Assembly: GCA_963815295.1 (NCBI GenBank)
Contig: CAWFFZ010000013.1
Coordinates: forward strand, 129,138-193,137
From: JACDHG01 sp963815295
GTDB lineage: Bacteria; Actinomycetota; Actinomycetes; Propionibacteriales; Nocardioidaceae
Reading direction: 5' to 3'
Length of the DNA stretch: 64,000 bases
Each line of letters starts with the position of its first letter. Position 1 is the first letter of the stretch. The translations under genes and the position numbers were made by a program. Under the pieces are notes generated by a model. It was not told where the DNA came from and searched no databases. It saw nothing but the letters and a program-made list of their open reading frames with translations. Below, piece by piece: positions 35,354 through 44,083 of the stretch.

Positions 35354-35986
35354 TCATGCCTCGGGATCGGCAGGTGACGTGAGCGATCCGCCATACTTGG
35401 CAGCCAAGACGCGCGAGGCCTCTGAATCAGGACCGGGGGGTTCGACGAACACCGTTGCCCGGTAATAGCGCAGTTCCTCGATGCTCTCCTGTATGTCGGC
35501 GAGCGCACGGTGGTTGCCCGTCTTGGGCGGACTCGCGAAGTAGGCACGCGGGTACCAGCGACGGGCCAGCTCCTTGATCGACGAGACGTCGACGACCCGG
35601 TAGTGCAGGTGTGTCTCGAGCATCGGCATGTCCCGGCTCAGGAACAAGCGGTCGGTCCCGACTGTGTTGCCGGCGAGCGGTGCCTTGCGCGCCTCGGGCA
35701 CGTGACCGCGGATATAGTCGAGGACGGCGTTCTCGGCCGTCGCCAGGTCGACGCCGGAGTCGAGTTCGGCGAGCAGCCCAGACGACGTGTGCATCGTGCG
35801 TACGACGTCGAGCATCTGGGTCAGGGCAGCGGCGGGCGGCTTGATCACGATGTCGACGCCGTCCCCTAAGACATTGAGCTCGAAGTCAGTCACCAGGGCT
35901 GCTACTTCGATGAGGGCATCATTCACGAGGTCGAGCCCCGTCATCTCGCAGTCGATCCATACCAGCCTGTCGTTCACCCTGGACAC
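35354..35986 (-). CDS. orn: Oligoribonuclease
   Basis: 210 residues, the DEDDh 3'-5' exonuclease family: VWIDCEMTGLD (Asp, Glu), the central Asp near LLAELDSGVDLATAE region, and HRALADIQESIEEL with the His and last Asp. It degrades the di- to pentanucleotides left by RNA decay, and pGpG from c-di-GMP turnover, which fits the GGDEF cyclase in the same window. Full length for the actinobacterial enzyme (about 200-215). Next to tRNA-His, a common neighbourhood in actinobacteria. Confidence 0.92.
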   Translation of the reverse strand: MSRVNDRLVWIDCEMTGLDLVNDALIEVAALVTDFELNVLGDGVDIVIKPPAAALTQMLDVVRTMHTSSGLLAELDSGVDLATAENAVLDYIRGHVPEARKAPLAGNTVGTDRLFLSRDMPMLETHLHYRVVDVSSIKELARRWYPRAYFASPPKTGNHRALADIQESIEELRYYRATVFVEPPGPDSEASRVLAAKYGGSLTSPADPEA

Positions 35987-36054
35987 CCTACGGTGTGGGA
36001 ACCGGGCAGCGGCCGGCTCGCAGCCGTTCCCATCAGTCAGTAGCGTGAGTTCCT

Positions 36055-37389
36055 GTGATACCTGGCCGCGAGAGCGACGTCATTCCGCTCCGGCAGGCGA
36101 CGAAGACGTGGTTCTCGATCTCGCTGCAGACGTTCGGCGGCCCGGCCGGCCAGATCGCGGTCATGCAGCGCACTCTGGTCGACGAGCAGCGGTGGCTCGG
36201 CCAGCAGCGTTTCCTCCATGCCTTGAACTTCTGCATGCTGTTGCCAGGTCCCGAGGCACAACAGCTGGCGATCTACACCGGCTGGCTTCTCAACGGGCTG
36301 CGCGGGGGGCTGATCGCGGGCACCCTGTTCGTCCTTCCCGGGCTGGTAGCGATGTTCGTGCTGGCAGCGCTGTACGTCGGGTACGGCGACACGGATCTGG
36401 TGAGAGCCATCTTCGCGGGGGTGGGTCCGGCGGTGCTGGCGATCGTCATACAAGCGGTGTGGCGCGTCGGGACGCGTGCGTTGCGCCATGTGTTCCTCGT
36501 CTGTATCGCGGTCGCCGCGTTTGTCTCGCTGACCTTGTTCGGCGTCCCGTTTCCGTTGGTGATCGTGGTGGCGGGGCTGCTGGGCTGGCTGTGGGGTCGG
36601 TGGCGACCGGACAGCCTCGACGTCGCCGCCGAGCCGTCGGACGGGCCAGCACCGTTGATCGCCGACGATGCTCTGCACCAGGGGGCGTCGAGCTGGCGCC
36701 GAAACGTGCTTATCGTCGGTCTTGGCCTCGTGATCTGGCTGTCACCCGTGGCGCTGGCGGCTCTCTTGCTTGGTCGTGATCACGCAGTGGTCGACCAGGG
36801 TCTCTTCTTCTCTGGCACAGCGCTAGTGACGTTCGGTGGCGCCTACGCGGTCCTCAGCTACGTCGCCTACCAGGCGGTCGAGGTCTATCACTGGCTCGCA
36901 CCGGGCGAGATGGTCCGCGGCCTTGCCCTCGCGGAGACCACACCCGGTCCGCTGATCATGGTGGTTCAGTTCGTCGCCTTTCTCGGCGCCTACCGCAACC
37001 CCGGCGACCTGGAGCCATGGACAGCTGCCGTGCTCGGGGGGCTGCTGGTCACGTGGGTGACCTTCGTACCGTGCTTCGTGTTCATCTTTCTGGGTGCGCC
37101 GTACGTCGAGCGGCTGCGAGGCAACGCAAGCCTGTCGGCTGCGCTCACAGGCGTTACTGCTGCCGTGGTCGGAGTGATCGCCAACCTCGCGGTGTTCTTT
37201 GCCCTGCACACGTTGTTCGAAGAGGTTCAGACGTGGCACGGAATCTCGGTGCCGGTGCTCGACACCGTCAGGTGGTCCGCCATTGCCATCGGGGCTGTGG
37301 CGGCCCTGCTGCTCTTCCGACTGCGGCTCAGCGTGTTGAAGACCCTGGGAATCTGCGCACTTCTTGGGTTGCTTACCCTCGCCGGTTGA
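36055..37389 (+). CDS. chrA: Chromate transporter, two-domain ChrA family
   Basis: 444 residues from GTG 36055, with two homologous halves of about six hydrophobic segments each. The family motif appears twice: SLQTFGGPAGQIAVMQR in the first half and TFGGAYAVLSYVAYQA in the second, with LPGPEAQQLAIYTGW and TTPGPLIMVVQF as the matching second motifs. Long-chain CHR proteins export chromate across the membrane. No ChrB-type regulator is next to it. Convergent with the histidine kinase gene, 21 bp apart. Confidence 0.88.
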   Translation: MIPGRESDVIPLRQATKTWFSISLQTFGGPAGQIAVMQRTLVDEQRWLGQQRFLHALNFCMLLPGPEAQQLAIYTGWLLNGLRGGLIAGTLFVLPGLVAMFVLAALYVGYGDTDLVRAIFAGVGPAVLAIVIQAVWRVGTRALRHVFLVCIAVAAFVSLTLFGVPFPLVIVVAGLLGWLWGRWRPDSLDVAAEPSDGPAPLIADDALHQGASSWRRNVLIVGLGLVIWLSPVALAALLLGRDHAVVDQGLFFSGTALVTFGGAYAVLSYVAYQAVEVYHWLAPGEMVRGLALAETTPGPLIMVVQFVAFLGAYRNPGDLEPWTAAVLGGLLVTWVTFVPCFVFIFLGAPYVERLRGNASLSAALTGVTAAVVGVIANLAVFFALHTLFEEVQTWHGISVPVLDTVRWSAIAIGAVAALLLFRLRLSVLKTLGICALLGLLTLAG

Positions 37390-37410
37390 TGGTCCCTCTG
37401 ACAGCGAAAC

Positions 37411-38805
37411 TCACCGCAGGTCACGCGGAAGTAGTACGACGAAGGTCGCACCCTCTCGCGGCGCTCCGTCGACGACGGCAAGAAAGAGATGCCCGTCATG
37501 CCGTTCGGCGATCGCGCGGGCGATCGACAGGCCAAGCCCGGTTCCGCTAGCGCCGCGGGTTCGAGCTCCCTCGACCTGAGCGAACCGGTCGAAGATACGG
37601 TCTCGGTGCTCCTCCGGGACCCCAGGACCGTCGTCACTCACGGTCATCCGTACCTCTGTCGAGGTTTGCGACAACGCGATCTTCACCTGCGACCGCGCGT
37701 GCGAAGACGCGTTCTCGACGACGTTTCTGACCAGTCGCGTCAGTTCCTCCCGGTTGCCGCGCGTCGCTCCGCCAGACACTGCGCTCGTGTCGACGCGCAC
37801 GGCGTCGCTGGCTCTGAGGCGAGCCACCTCCTCGAGGACAATCACGTCAAGGTCGACGGGCTGCTGACCGGGCGTCCCCTCCGTGGCGTCCTCGCGGGCC
37901 AGGAAGAGGAGGTCGGCCACCAGTTGCTCCATCCGGTTGTTGTCGGTGAGCAAGTCTTCGCCCAGGCGGGACCACGCGACACCTTCGGGGTGGGTGAGCG
38001 CCACCTCGAGCTGTGTCCGCACCGCGGCCAGTGGGCTCTGCAGCTCGTGTGAGGCGTCTGCCACGAACTGCTGCTGACGCCTACTCGCCGCTTCCAACCG
38101 ATCCAACATGTCGTTCATCGTGAGCGCGAGCCTGCTGATCTCATCCCCCGTACTGGGCACCGGGACTCGACGGTCCACGGGACTATCGGTGATGGCGGCT
38201 ACCTCGACTCGGATGTCCTCGACGGGTTTGAGAGCGCGCCCCACCATGAAGCGGATGCTCAAGGCCAGCAGAACGATCAGGACCGGGATGCCGAGTATCA
38301 ACGCCCGTTGCAGAGTCTGGACAGCCTCCGAGACTGACTCGAAGCTTGCTCCCACGAGCACGACAGCCGGTCCGGAGGGCGTGTCGGCGGTGGTAACCCA
38401 GACTCGGTAGTCCTCTTTCTCGTCGTCGTCGGGAACCGCTCGAAGGGTGCGTTGCTGGGGGTCGGCATCCGTGGGCATTGACGCCAAGACAGGGCCGTGG
38501 CCTCGCAGCCCCGGGGACGCGGTGATGACCTCACCGGACTCGAGAAACACCTGTGCAACTGAGTTCTCGCCAAGGCTGGTGACTTTTGGCAGCGATCCGT
38601 CCTCCGCCCTGGCGACCAGGCCCGCCAGTTGCGTTCGGGAGAGATCGTCGCGGTTTGTTGTCAAGGTGTGGTTCAAGGTAGCCAGGAGACCGACGGCTCC
38701 GGCGACCAAGGCAATGGCGACCACAGCGCAGGCCATGACTGTCGCTCGCGTTCGCACCGAAGCGCCGGTGACCCGGCGGCGTACCCATGACCGCAGGCCT
38801 GTCAC
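37411..38805 (-). CDS. Two-component sensor histidine kinase
   Basis: 464 residues from GTG 38805, one base after the response-regulator stop; the longer frame up to 38880 overlaps the regulator and is less likely. Order: membrane span (~22-42), ~120-residue extracytoplasmic sensor, second span (LGIPVLIVLLALSIRFMVG), HAMP, dimerisation box with phospho-acceptor His (ADASHELQSPLAAVR), HATPase with N-box NVVENASSHA, DDGPGVPEEHRDRIFDRF and GTGLGLSIA. All key residues are present. The signal is unknown; the operon partner is the OmpR-type regulator. Confidence 0.9.
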   Translation of the reverse strand: MTGLRSWVRRRVTGASVRTRATVMACAVVAIALVAGAVGLLATLNHTLTTNRDDLSRTQLAGLVARAEDGSLPKVTSLGENSVAQVFLESGEVITASPGLRGHGPVLASMPTDADPQQRTLRAVPDDDEKEDYRVWVTTADTPSGPAVVLVGASFESVSEAVQTLQRALILGIPVLIVLLALSIRFMVGRALKPVEDIRVEVAAITDSPVDRRVPVPSTGDEISRLALTMNDMLDRLEAASRRQQQFVADASHELQSPLAAVRTQLEVALTHPEGVAWSRLGEDLLTDNNRMEQLVADLLFLAREDATEGTPGQQPVDLDVIVLEEVARLRASDAVRVDTSAVSGGATRGNREELTRLVRNVVENASSHARSQVKIALSQTSTEVRMTVSDDGPGVPEEHRDRIFDRFAQVEGARTRGASGTGLGLSIARAIAERHDGHLFLAVVDGAPREGATFVVLLPRDLR

Positions 38806-38806
38806 G

Positions 38807-39484
38807 TCAGCCGCCGTCCGGGTCGAGCCGATAGCCGACCAGACGGACCGTCTGGAGGCTCTTTCGGCCGAACGGTTCATCTATTCGTAGCCGCAGTTGT
38901 CGTACGTAGACCTCGACGATGTTCGGGTCACCCTCGAATGCGAAATCCCATACGTGCTTGAGTATCTCGGTCTTGGAAACGACATCGCCTGCTCGCCGGA
39001 GAAGAAACTCCAAGAGTGAGAACTGCCGCGGTGTGAGCTTGATCGGGGTTCCTGCCCTCGACACAAGGTGCGAGGCAGGGTCAAGACTCAGATCACCAGC
39101 CACAAGCACGGTCGGTCGCTCGCTGCCGCCCCGGCGTAGCAGGGCCCTGATGCGGGCCACCAAAACGACATACGAGAATGGCTTGGACAAGAAGTCATCG
39201 GCACCCGTGTTGAGTGCAAGGGCTTCGTCTTGAGTGCCGACCTTCGCGGTGAGCATCAATATCGGCGTCCAGTTGCCCTCCTCTCGCAACAGCGCGCAGA
39301 GTTCGTCACCGCGGAGACCGGGCAGCATGATGTCGAGCACGATGGCGTCGTAGGAGTTCTCACGGGCGTACCAATGGCCCTCGATGCCGTCCAGGGCGAC
39401 GTCGACGGCGAACCCCTCAGCCTCAAGGCCGCGCTTGAGCGCTCCAAGGAGATGCTTGTCATCGTCGACGACGAGGAGGCGCAT
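38807..39484 (-). CDS. OmpR-family response regulator
   Basis: 225 residues. Receiver domain MRLLVVDDDKHLLGAL, phospho-acceptor Asp in AIVLDIMLPG, Lys in LSKPFSYVVL, then a winged-helix DNA-binding domain (LTPRQFSLLEFLLRRAG, VDVYVRQLR-like VEVYVRQLRLRID, VRLVGYRLD). ATG 39484 starts exactly at the receiver domain. Cotranscribed with the kinase gene and divergent from an exported-protein gene (184-bp gap), a likely target. Confidence 0.92.
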   Translation of the reverse strand: MRLLVVDDDKHLLGALKRGLEAEGFAVDVALDGIEGHWYARENSYDAIVLDIMLPGLRGDELCALLREEGNWTPILMLTAKVGTQDEALALNTGADDFLSKPFSYVVLVARIRALLRRGGSERPTVLVAGDLSLDPASHLVSRAGTPIKLTPRQFSLLEFLLRRAGDVVSKTEILKHVWDFAFEGDPNIVEVYVRQLRLRIDEPFGRKSLQTVRLVGYRLDPDGG

Positions 39485-39667
39485 GAACTCAGCGTGGCAG
39501 GTGACGTCTGAACGCGGGCTGAACCGGGGCTGAATGTGTGGACGCCCGCCGTGGTCGGCACCATCGGAGAACTCAGCGCGGCATTCCGGCGCACTCAGCG
39601 TGGCTTCAGTGACCGGCACGCACGATGATCCTGCCCCGATCAACGGGGACGCGATGAGGAGGATCCC

Positions 39668-40453
39668 ATGGCAAGTCCAATTTCTCGACAGCACTGGCCC
39701 CTAGCCGTCGGCGTTACGGCGCTGCTGCTTGGCGCTCTCGGCGCAGCAGGTGGTGCACAGGCAGGCGCTCCCGCAACGTCTGGCGGTGCCGCAGGGGCAA
39801 CCCAGCAGACGTCCCACAGAGACCTACCCATTCGCCCACTCCCTCCGCCCGGCCAGTTCGTCGCGACGATCGACAATCGTTACCTGCCACTGGCCCCCGG
39901 TACGAAGTGGATCTACCGAGGTGGTACGCACGCCGAAGAGCGCATTGTCGTCAGGGTGTTACACCGGACCAAGCAGATCGAAGGGATCACAGCCACCGTG
40001 GTACGCGACACGGTCACGGCCGATCGTGAGCTGGCCGAAGACACGTTTGACTGGTTCGCTCAGGACCGGCGAGGCAATGTCTGGTACCTCGGAGAGGCTA
40101 CGAAGGAGTACGAAGACGGCGAGGTCGTGTCGACCGAGGGGTCATGGGAGACCGGTGTTGATGGCGCCAAGGCTGGCATCGCCATGCTCGGGCACCCCAG
40201 GGTGGGGACGCGCTACTGGCAGGAGTTCCTGCAAGGCGAGGCGATGGATATCGGGCAGGTCCTGGATCTGGCGCTGAAGGTGGCGGGTCCGGCCGGTCAC
40301 TTCCGTCACGTCCTCATGACAAAGGACGCCACTCCGCTCGAGCCTGCTGTGCTTGAACTCAAGTTCTACGCACCGCGCATCGGCGTAGTCAGAGAACTCG
40401 ACCTCAATCCCGAGCAAGGAAGCGCCGATCTGATCCGGATGGTCAAGCCTTGA
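39668..40453 (+). CDS. Exported protein of unknown function
   Basis: 261 residues with a clear signal peptide (PLAVGVTALLLGALGAAGGAQA) and an Ala/Gly/Thr-rich linker, then a ~190-residue beta-rich domain (NRYLPLAPGTKWIYRGG, DTFDWFAQDRRGNVWYLGE, KDATPLEPAVLELKFYAP). This domain is found in many exported actinobacterial proteins of unknown role. GGAGGA precedes ATG 39668. Divergent from the two-component genes, so likely under their control. Confidence 0.75.
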   Translation: MASPISRQHWPLAVGVTALLLGALGAAGGAQAGAPATSGGAAGATQQTSHRDLPIRPLPPPGQFVATIDNRYLPLAPGTKWIYRGGTHAEERIVVRVLHRTKQIEGITATVVRDTVTADRELAEDTFDWFAQDRRGNVWYLGEATKEYEDGEVVSTEGSWETGVDGAKAGIAMLGHPRVGTRYWQEFLQGEAMDIGQVLDLALKVAGPAGHFRHVLMTKDATPLEPAVLELKFYAPRIGVVRELDLNPEQGSADLIRMVKP

Positions 40454-40550
40454 TGGCTACCACAAACCCGTCAAGGCAATCTCGTGCCAGTTCAACGAGG
40501 CCCGCTGCTAGACAGCTGAGCGCCTACGACACGGCGCCCCGCGACGAGCA

Positions 40551-40584
40551 CCGCCCGCCCTCTCACTCGGGAGAGGGCGGGCGG
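40551..40584. terminator. Perfect 14-bp hairpin, bidirectional terminator
   Basis: CCGCCCGCCCTCTC pairs perfectly with GAGAGGGCGGGCGG around a 6-base loop, between the convergent exported-protein gene and the coiled-coil gene. No long T-run, as is common in high-GC actinobacteria. Confidence 0.75.
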
Positions 40585-40607
40585 CTTCTCGTCACCCGTG
40601 GGGCTGC

Positions 40608-41093
40608 TCAGGTTCGTGCAGGCGGCCGCTTGCGTGCCTCTGCTGCGTCTTTGCGGTCGATGGAGGCCTCGAGCCGGTCGACGGCAGCGGAGACGCGGTC
40701 CTTCAGGGCAGCTTCACGCGCTTGGGCGTGGGGGCTGTCGTTGGCGAGTTTGGCCCGGTCCTCCTCCGACGCTAGGCGGTCGCTGTTGGAGTGCGCTCGG
40801 TCGCCCTGGGCGAGGGCTCTCTTGTCGGATGCCTTCGTGTCGGCGAGGCTGCCGGTGGAGACCTGGAGCTCGGCCACTCTGTCGTGCCTGTCAGCAGCTT
40901 CGTCGCGAGCGTCCGCTTTTTCGTCGCGTCGCTCTGCCTCGGCCAGGATCTTGTCGACGTCGTCCTCTCGGAAGCCGCTGGCGATGTCGCGGGCGTCTGC
41001 CAGCGTGTCTCGGGCGTCGGCAATGCGGTCTCGCTGGTGCGCTGTCGCGTCGCGCTCGGCTGCTCTGTCGTCGTCCGATTCATATTCGTTCAT
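40608..41093 (-). CDS. Highly charged coiled-coil protein (161 aa)
   Basis: Nearly all helix-forming, with repeating Asp-Arg/Ala patterns (RDRIADARDTLADARD, ERRDEKADARDEAADRHDR). It lacks signal peptide, Cys and membrane segments, and looks like a long hydrophilic coiled coil. No known family. ATG 41093 is coupled to the upstream 58-residue ORF by an ATGA overlap. Such charged repeats occur in stress- or desiccation-related proteins, but no function can be assigned. Confidence 0.65.
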   Translation of the reverse strand: MNEYESDDDRAAERDATAHQRDRIADARDTLADARDIASGFREDDVDKILAEAERRDEKADARDEAADRHDRVAELQVSTGSLADTKASDKRALAQGDRAHSNSDRLASEEDRAKLANDSPHAQAREAALKDRVSAAVDRLEASIDRKDAAEARKRPPART

Positions 41094-41266
41094 CGCCACA
41101 CGCCCTTTCCTAGAAGCACTTCGTCGACCCGTCGCTGCGTGAGACGGGCGGCACTGAGCGTTGCGGCGATGATGACCTCGATCAAGAGGTCGGTCTCTTC
41201 GGCCACCACTTCGTCTTCCAACCGAAGGTTGGTCGACAATGGCTGCTCTTCTGGGAGCTCGACCAT
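41090..41266 (-). CDS. Small protein (58 aa) coupled to the coiled-coil gene
   Basis: Begins MVELPEEQPLSTNLRLEDE and ends RVDEVLLGKGVWR; the middle is a hydrophobic helix flanked by acidic residues (ETDLLIEVIIAATLSAARLT). The TGA stop overlaps the next gene's ATG as ATGA, which supports real translation. LTQRRVDEVLLG resembles the end of short regulatory helices, but no family is recognised. Confidence 0.55.
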   Translation of the reverse strand: MVELPEEQPLSTNLRLEDEVVAEETDLLIEVIIAATLSAARLTQRRVDEVLLGKGVWR

Positions 41267-41394
41267 TAGGTATCCGATCCGTCATGCCCGGCGCTGACTG
41301 CCGTGTAGCCAGATGCTGCTGCCTTGGGTCCGCCGGTCAGCGAGACGGATACCTGCTCGTGTTGACAAGGCATCAGCCGTGGAATGAGGGGGCG

Positions 41395-41808
41395 TCATTC
41401 GCTGTGAGTATCGATTCGCTTACCCAGAGTGTCACTAGCAGCCATGGCGGTCAACGAGAATGCAGAAACGTATGAGGCCCACGTGCGCCCCGGGGCACCG
41501 GCCAGTAAGCCGGTGCTACACGAGCCGGGCGGCCTGTAGTCGACGGCGACGTTCAAGGCCTTGTCGACGTCGGAGGGCGACAACAGGACCACGGTTTCGT
41601 AGCTGCTGATCGCGCCCGAGGTGGCTACAGCCCCGGCCATGGCTATCGCGGCGGCGTGGTCAGGTACGTCGACGATGAGGATGACGTCGTCATCGCCGAA
41701 CGCGAAGTAGAACGACTCGAGTGATCCGCCGACGCCGGCGAGGGCGCCCTCGACTGACTTCACCCGGCTGCTGCCGCCTTCTTCGCAGATCAGAGGTGCA
41801 GCACCCAC
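41395..41808 (-). pseudogene. GYD-domain protein, truncated at the N-terminus
   Basis: The core GGSSRVKSVEGALAGVGG, SLESFYFAFGDDDVILIVD, SYETVVLLSPSDVDKAL and VDYRPPG matches GYD-domain proteins (about 95-105 residues), but the first ~15 residues (family start plus first strand) are missing. The 5' end instead overlaps the last 19 bases of the xylulokinase gene, and after VDYRPPG the frame runs ~40 residues too far. So the gene was cut when the xylulokinase cassette arrived. Confidence 0.65.
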
Positions 41809-43232
41809 CTGTCATACGCCGCATCCAGCTTGCTGCTTTGCAGCGAGGGGATCTGGTCGACGATGGTGGCGGGCACTGTCAGTCGGACCCCGATGCCGCG
41901 TGCTGCCAGCAGCGCAGCTCCTAGCGCCGAGGCGCTGCGCATTTGCAGGTACGTGACGGGTTGCTGGAGGACGTCGGTGACGAGTTGGCGTACCCACGGG
42001 TCCCGCGCGCCGCCACCGGACAGCAGGACTGAGCGGTCAAGTCCACCGATGATGTCGATGCCGCGCCGGATGGTGTACGCGAAGGCCTCGAAGGCGGAGC
42101 GTGCCAAGTCCGGCCGGCTTGTCGAGGCTGTGAGGCTTGACCAGCCGGCAGTGGCGTCGGACGCTGCTACAGCCCCTCGCTCACCGGTGAGGAACGGCAT
42201 GAAAAGTGCACCCTTGGACCCGGCGGGGGCCTGCTTCGCCAGCGCGACGAGCTCCGTCCACGTCACACCCAACGCCCTTTGCACCCACGACAGCGCGATT
42301 CCCCCATTCTGGATGGCCAGCATCTCGTACCAACCGCCGTCGGCGTCCGCATAGAGATGTGTAATCGGATCGGTGCGCATTCGGGCCTCGGCATCGGGGC
42401 GCATGATCTGGATCCCGGTGCCCGCATTGACAACGAGTGAGTCGCTCCAAGAGTCGGTCGGCTGGGTTGCTTTGAGTGCCACCAACGCCGCGGCGGTGTC
42501 GGCGGCGCCAGCCACGACCGGAACAGCGACTTGGGACTCGACGTGGCTGCTCGCAAGGTTCGACGTCCCCACCACGGTGTCACTCGCGACCAGTGACGGC
42601 AGCTGTTCGCGGGAGATGCCGGCGAGGGAGAGCGCCTCGGTCGACCAATCATCGGTTGCGACGTCCCACAGCAGGGTGGCCGACGCGTCGCTTCGTTCCC
42701 CTGCCTTGTCACCCGTGAGCTGGCCACGTAGCCAGTCCTTTGGAGCTGTGACCAGCGCCGTCATCTCCAACGACGCCGCTTCGTGCACCGAGAGCCAGGA
42801 CAGGAGCGGGCCTGCCATGCCGGCGACCAGGGGATTGGACAGTCTCGCGCGGGCATCGGTGGGGAGGTCGCGCCACTGTGGCAGCACTTCGGCGGCCCGC
42901 TGGTCTGGCCACAGCAGCGCGGGTCGCACGGGTTGGCCGGTCGGGTCGGCGAGGACTACGCCGTGCATCTGCCCAGTGACCCCTATCGCCGCAACGTGGA
43001 TCGCAGTCCGCGATCCCGACCTGGGCGCCGACAGCATCTTTAGCGCCCGATGCAGCGCCGCCGTCCACTCGGCGGGATCCGTCTCCGCGTGCCCGGAGGC
43101 AGGCTCGCGAACGTCGTATGGCTCCTCCGACTCGGTGAGGATCACTCCGTCTGAGCCGACCAGGCTGAGCTTGAGACCGCTGGTGCCGAGGTCAACGCCG
43201 AGGAAGGCGCCGGCGTCGGATTCGGGGCTCAC
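41790..43232 (-). CDS. xylB: Xylulokinase-type FGGY carbohydrate kinase
   Basis: 480 residues. FGGY kinase layout: N-terminal ATP-binding GAFLGVDLGTSGLKLSL, ATP/sugar block GVTGQMHGVV, GERSDASATLLWDV, and the C-terminal adenosine motif VLLSGGGARDPWVRQLV. GQMHG and the Ser-Asp-Ala block resemble xylulokinases, but ribulo- or ketohexokinases share them, and the neighbouring epimerase leaves D-xylulose or a related ketose as options. The start overlaps the epimerase stop by 4 bases. Last gene of the operon. Confidence 0.8.
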   Translation of the reverse strand: MSPESDAGAFLGVDLGTSGLKLSLVGSDGVILTESEEPYDVREPASGHAETDPAEWTAALHRALKMLSAPRSGSRTAIHVAAIGVTGQMHGVVLADPTGQPVRPALLWPDQRAAEVLPQWRDLPTDARARLSNPLVAGMAGPLLSWLSVHEAASLEMTALVTAPKDWLRGQLTGDKAGERSDASATLLWDVATDDWSTEALSLAGISREQLPSLVASDTVVGTSNLASSHVESQVAVPVVAGAADTAAALVALKATQPTDSWSDSLVVNAGTGIQIMRPDAEARMRTDPITHLYADADGGWYEMLAIQNGGIALSWVQRALGVTWTELVALAKQAPAGSKGALFMPFLTGERGAVAASDATAGWSSLTASTSRPDLARSAFEAFAYTIRRGIDIIGGLDRSVLLSGGGARDPWVRQLVTDVLQQPVTYLQMRSASALGAALLAARGIGVRLTVPATIVDQIPSLQSSKLDAAYDRWVLHL

Positions 43233-44083
43233 GACCGGTGAAGCCCGTCTGCCATGAAGGTGTGCGCGTGCTTGGCAAGGTCGTCACCGTCGCTCCACAG
43301 GTTCCGCCACACTGCGAGATCGTTACTCAGATCCGGATGCACCACGGCAGAACTGAAGCTCTCGAAGGTTAACGTCCCCTGGTACCCGGACGAGACGATT
43401 GCGGTAAAGAAGGAGTCGAAGTCGATGGTGCCCGACCCGAGGTATCCCCGGTGGGACTCCCCGATGTGTACGTAGCCGAGCCGGTCGCCGGCCTTTTCGA
43501 CGGGTTGCACGAACCCGTCCTCTTCGATGTTCATGTGGTACGTATCCAGGTGGACACGTAAGTTCGTCCTCGTTGCGTCCAGAAGCTCCAGCATCTGCAC
43601 TGCGGTGTTGGCAACGTTGGTTTCGTAACGATTCACCACCTCGAGGCTGACCCGAACCTCGGCGTGGTCGGCGCGGGCTGCAAGGTGCTGCAGGGCGTCG
43701 ATGACGTGTCCGCGCGATCGCTGGGTGAGCGGAGCGGGATACTTGGTGAGCTGTGAATAGAGCACCCCGCAGAGGTCTGCGGCACCGATCTCGGCGGTGA
43801 CTTCGACAGCGCGTGCCAACATGTGCTCGCCGGCGGCCACGACGTCTGGGTCCTCGCTGGACACATCCGCGTGTGCGGGGAGTCCCATCGAGCATGCTGC
43901 CGCCAGGCCGTGCTCGCTGAGTAGCTCCCGAGTCATGGCGGTGTCGATGGCGAAGGGATCGAGGATCGGGATCTCGATCAGATCGAAACCTGCTGCCGCT
44001 GCCGAGGACACGGCGTGCCGGGCACCAGCCTCGTCCCATGCCCCGCTCCAGACCATTGCGTGCACCCCGAGCTTATTGCTCAT
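43229..44083 (-). CDS. TIM-barrel sugar isomerase/epimerase (AP endonuclease 2-like)
   Basis: 284 residues of the xylose-isomerase-like TIM-barrel superfamily. Metal-binding residues fit ketose 3-epimerases: Glu in VSLEVVNRYETN, Asp-x-x-His in RVHLDTYHMNIEED, His in YVHIGESHRGYLG, Glu in LTFESFSS. Best match is the D-tagatose/D-psicose 3-epimerase group, which would feed a ketose to the FGGY kinase next door. ATG overlap (4 bases) with the ATPase gene stop and with xylB. Confidence 0.8.
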   Translation of the reverse strand: MSNKLGVHAMVWSGAWDEAGARHAVSSAAAAGFDLIEIPILDPFAIDTAMTRELLSEHGLAAACSMGLPAHADVSSEDPDVVAAGEHMLARAVEVTAEIGAADLCGVLYSQLTKYPAPLTQRSRGHVIDALQHLAARADHAEVRVSLEVVNRYETNVANTAVQMLELLDATRTNLRVHLDTYHMNIEEDGFVQPVEKAGDRLGYVHIGESHRGYLGSGTIDFDSFFTAIVSSGYQGTLTFESFSSAVVHPDLSNDLAVWRNLWSDGDDLAKHAHTFMADGLHRS

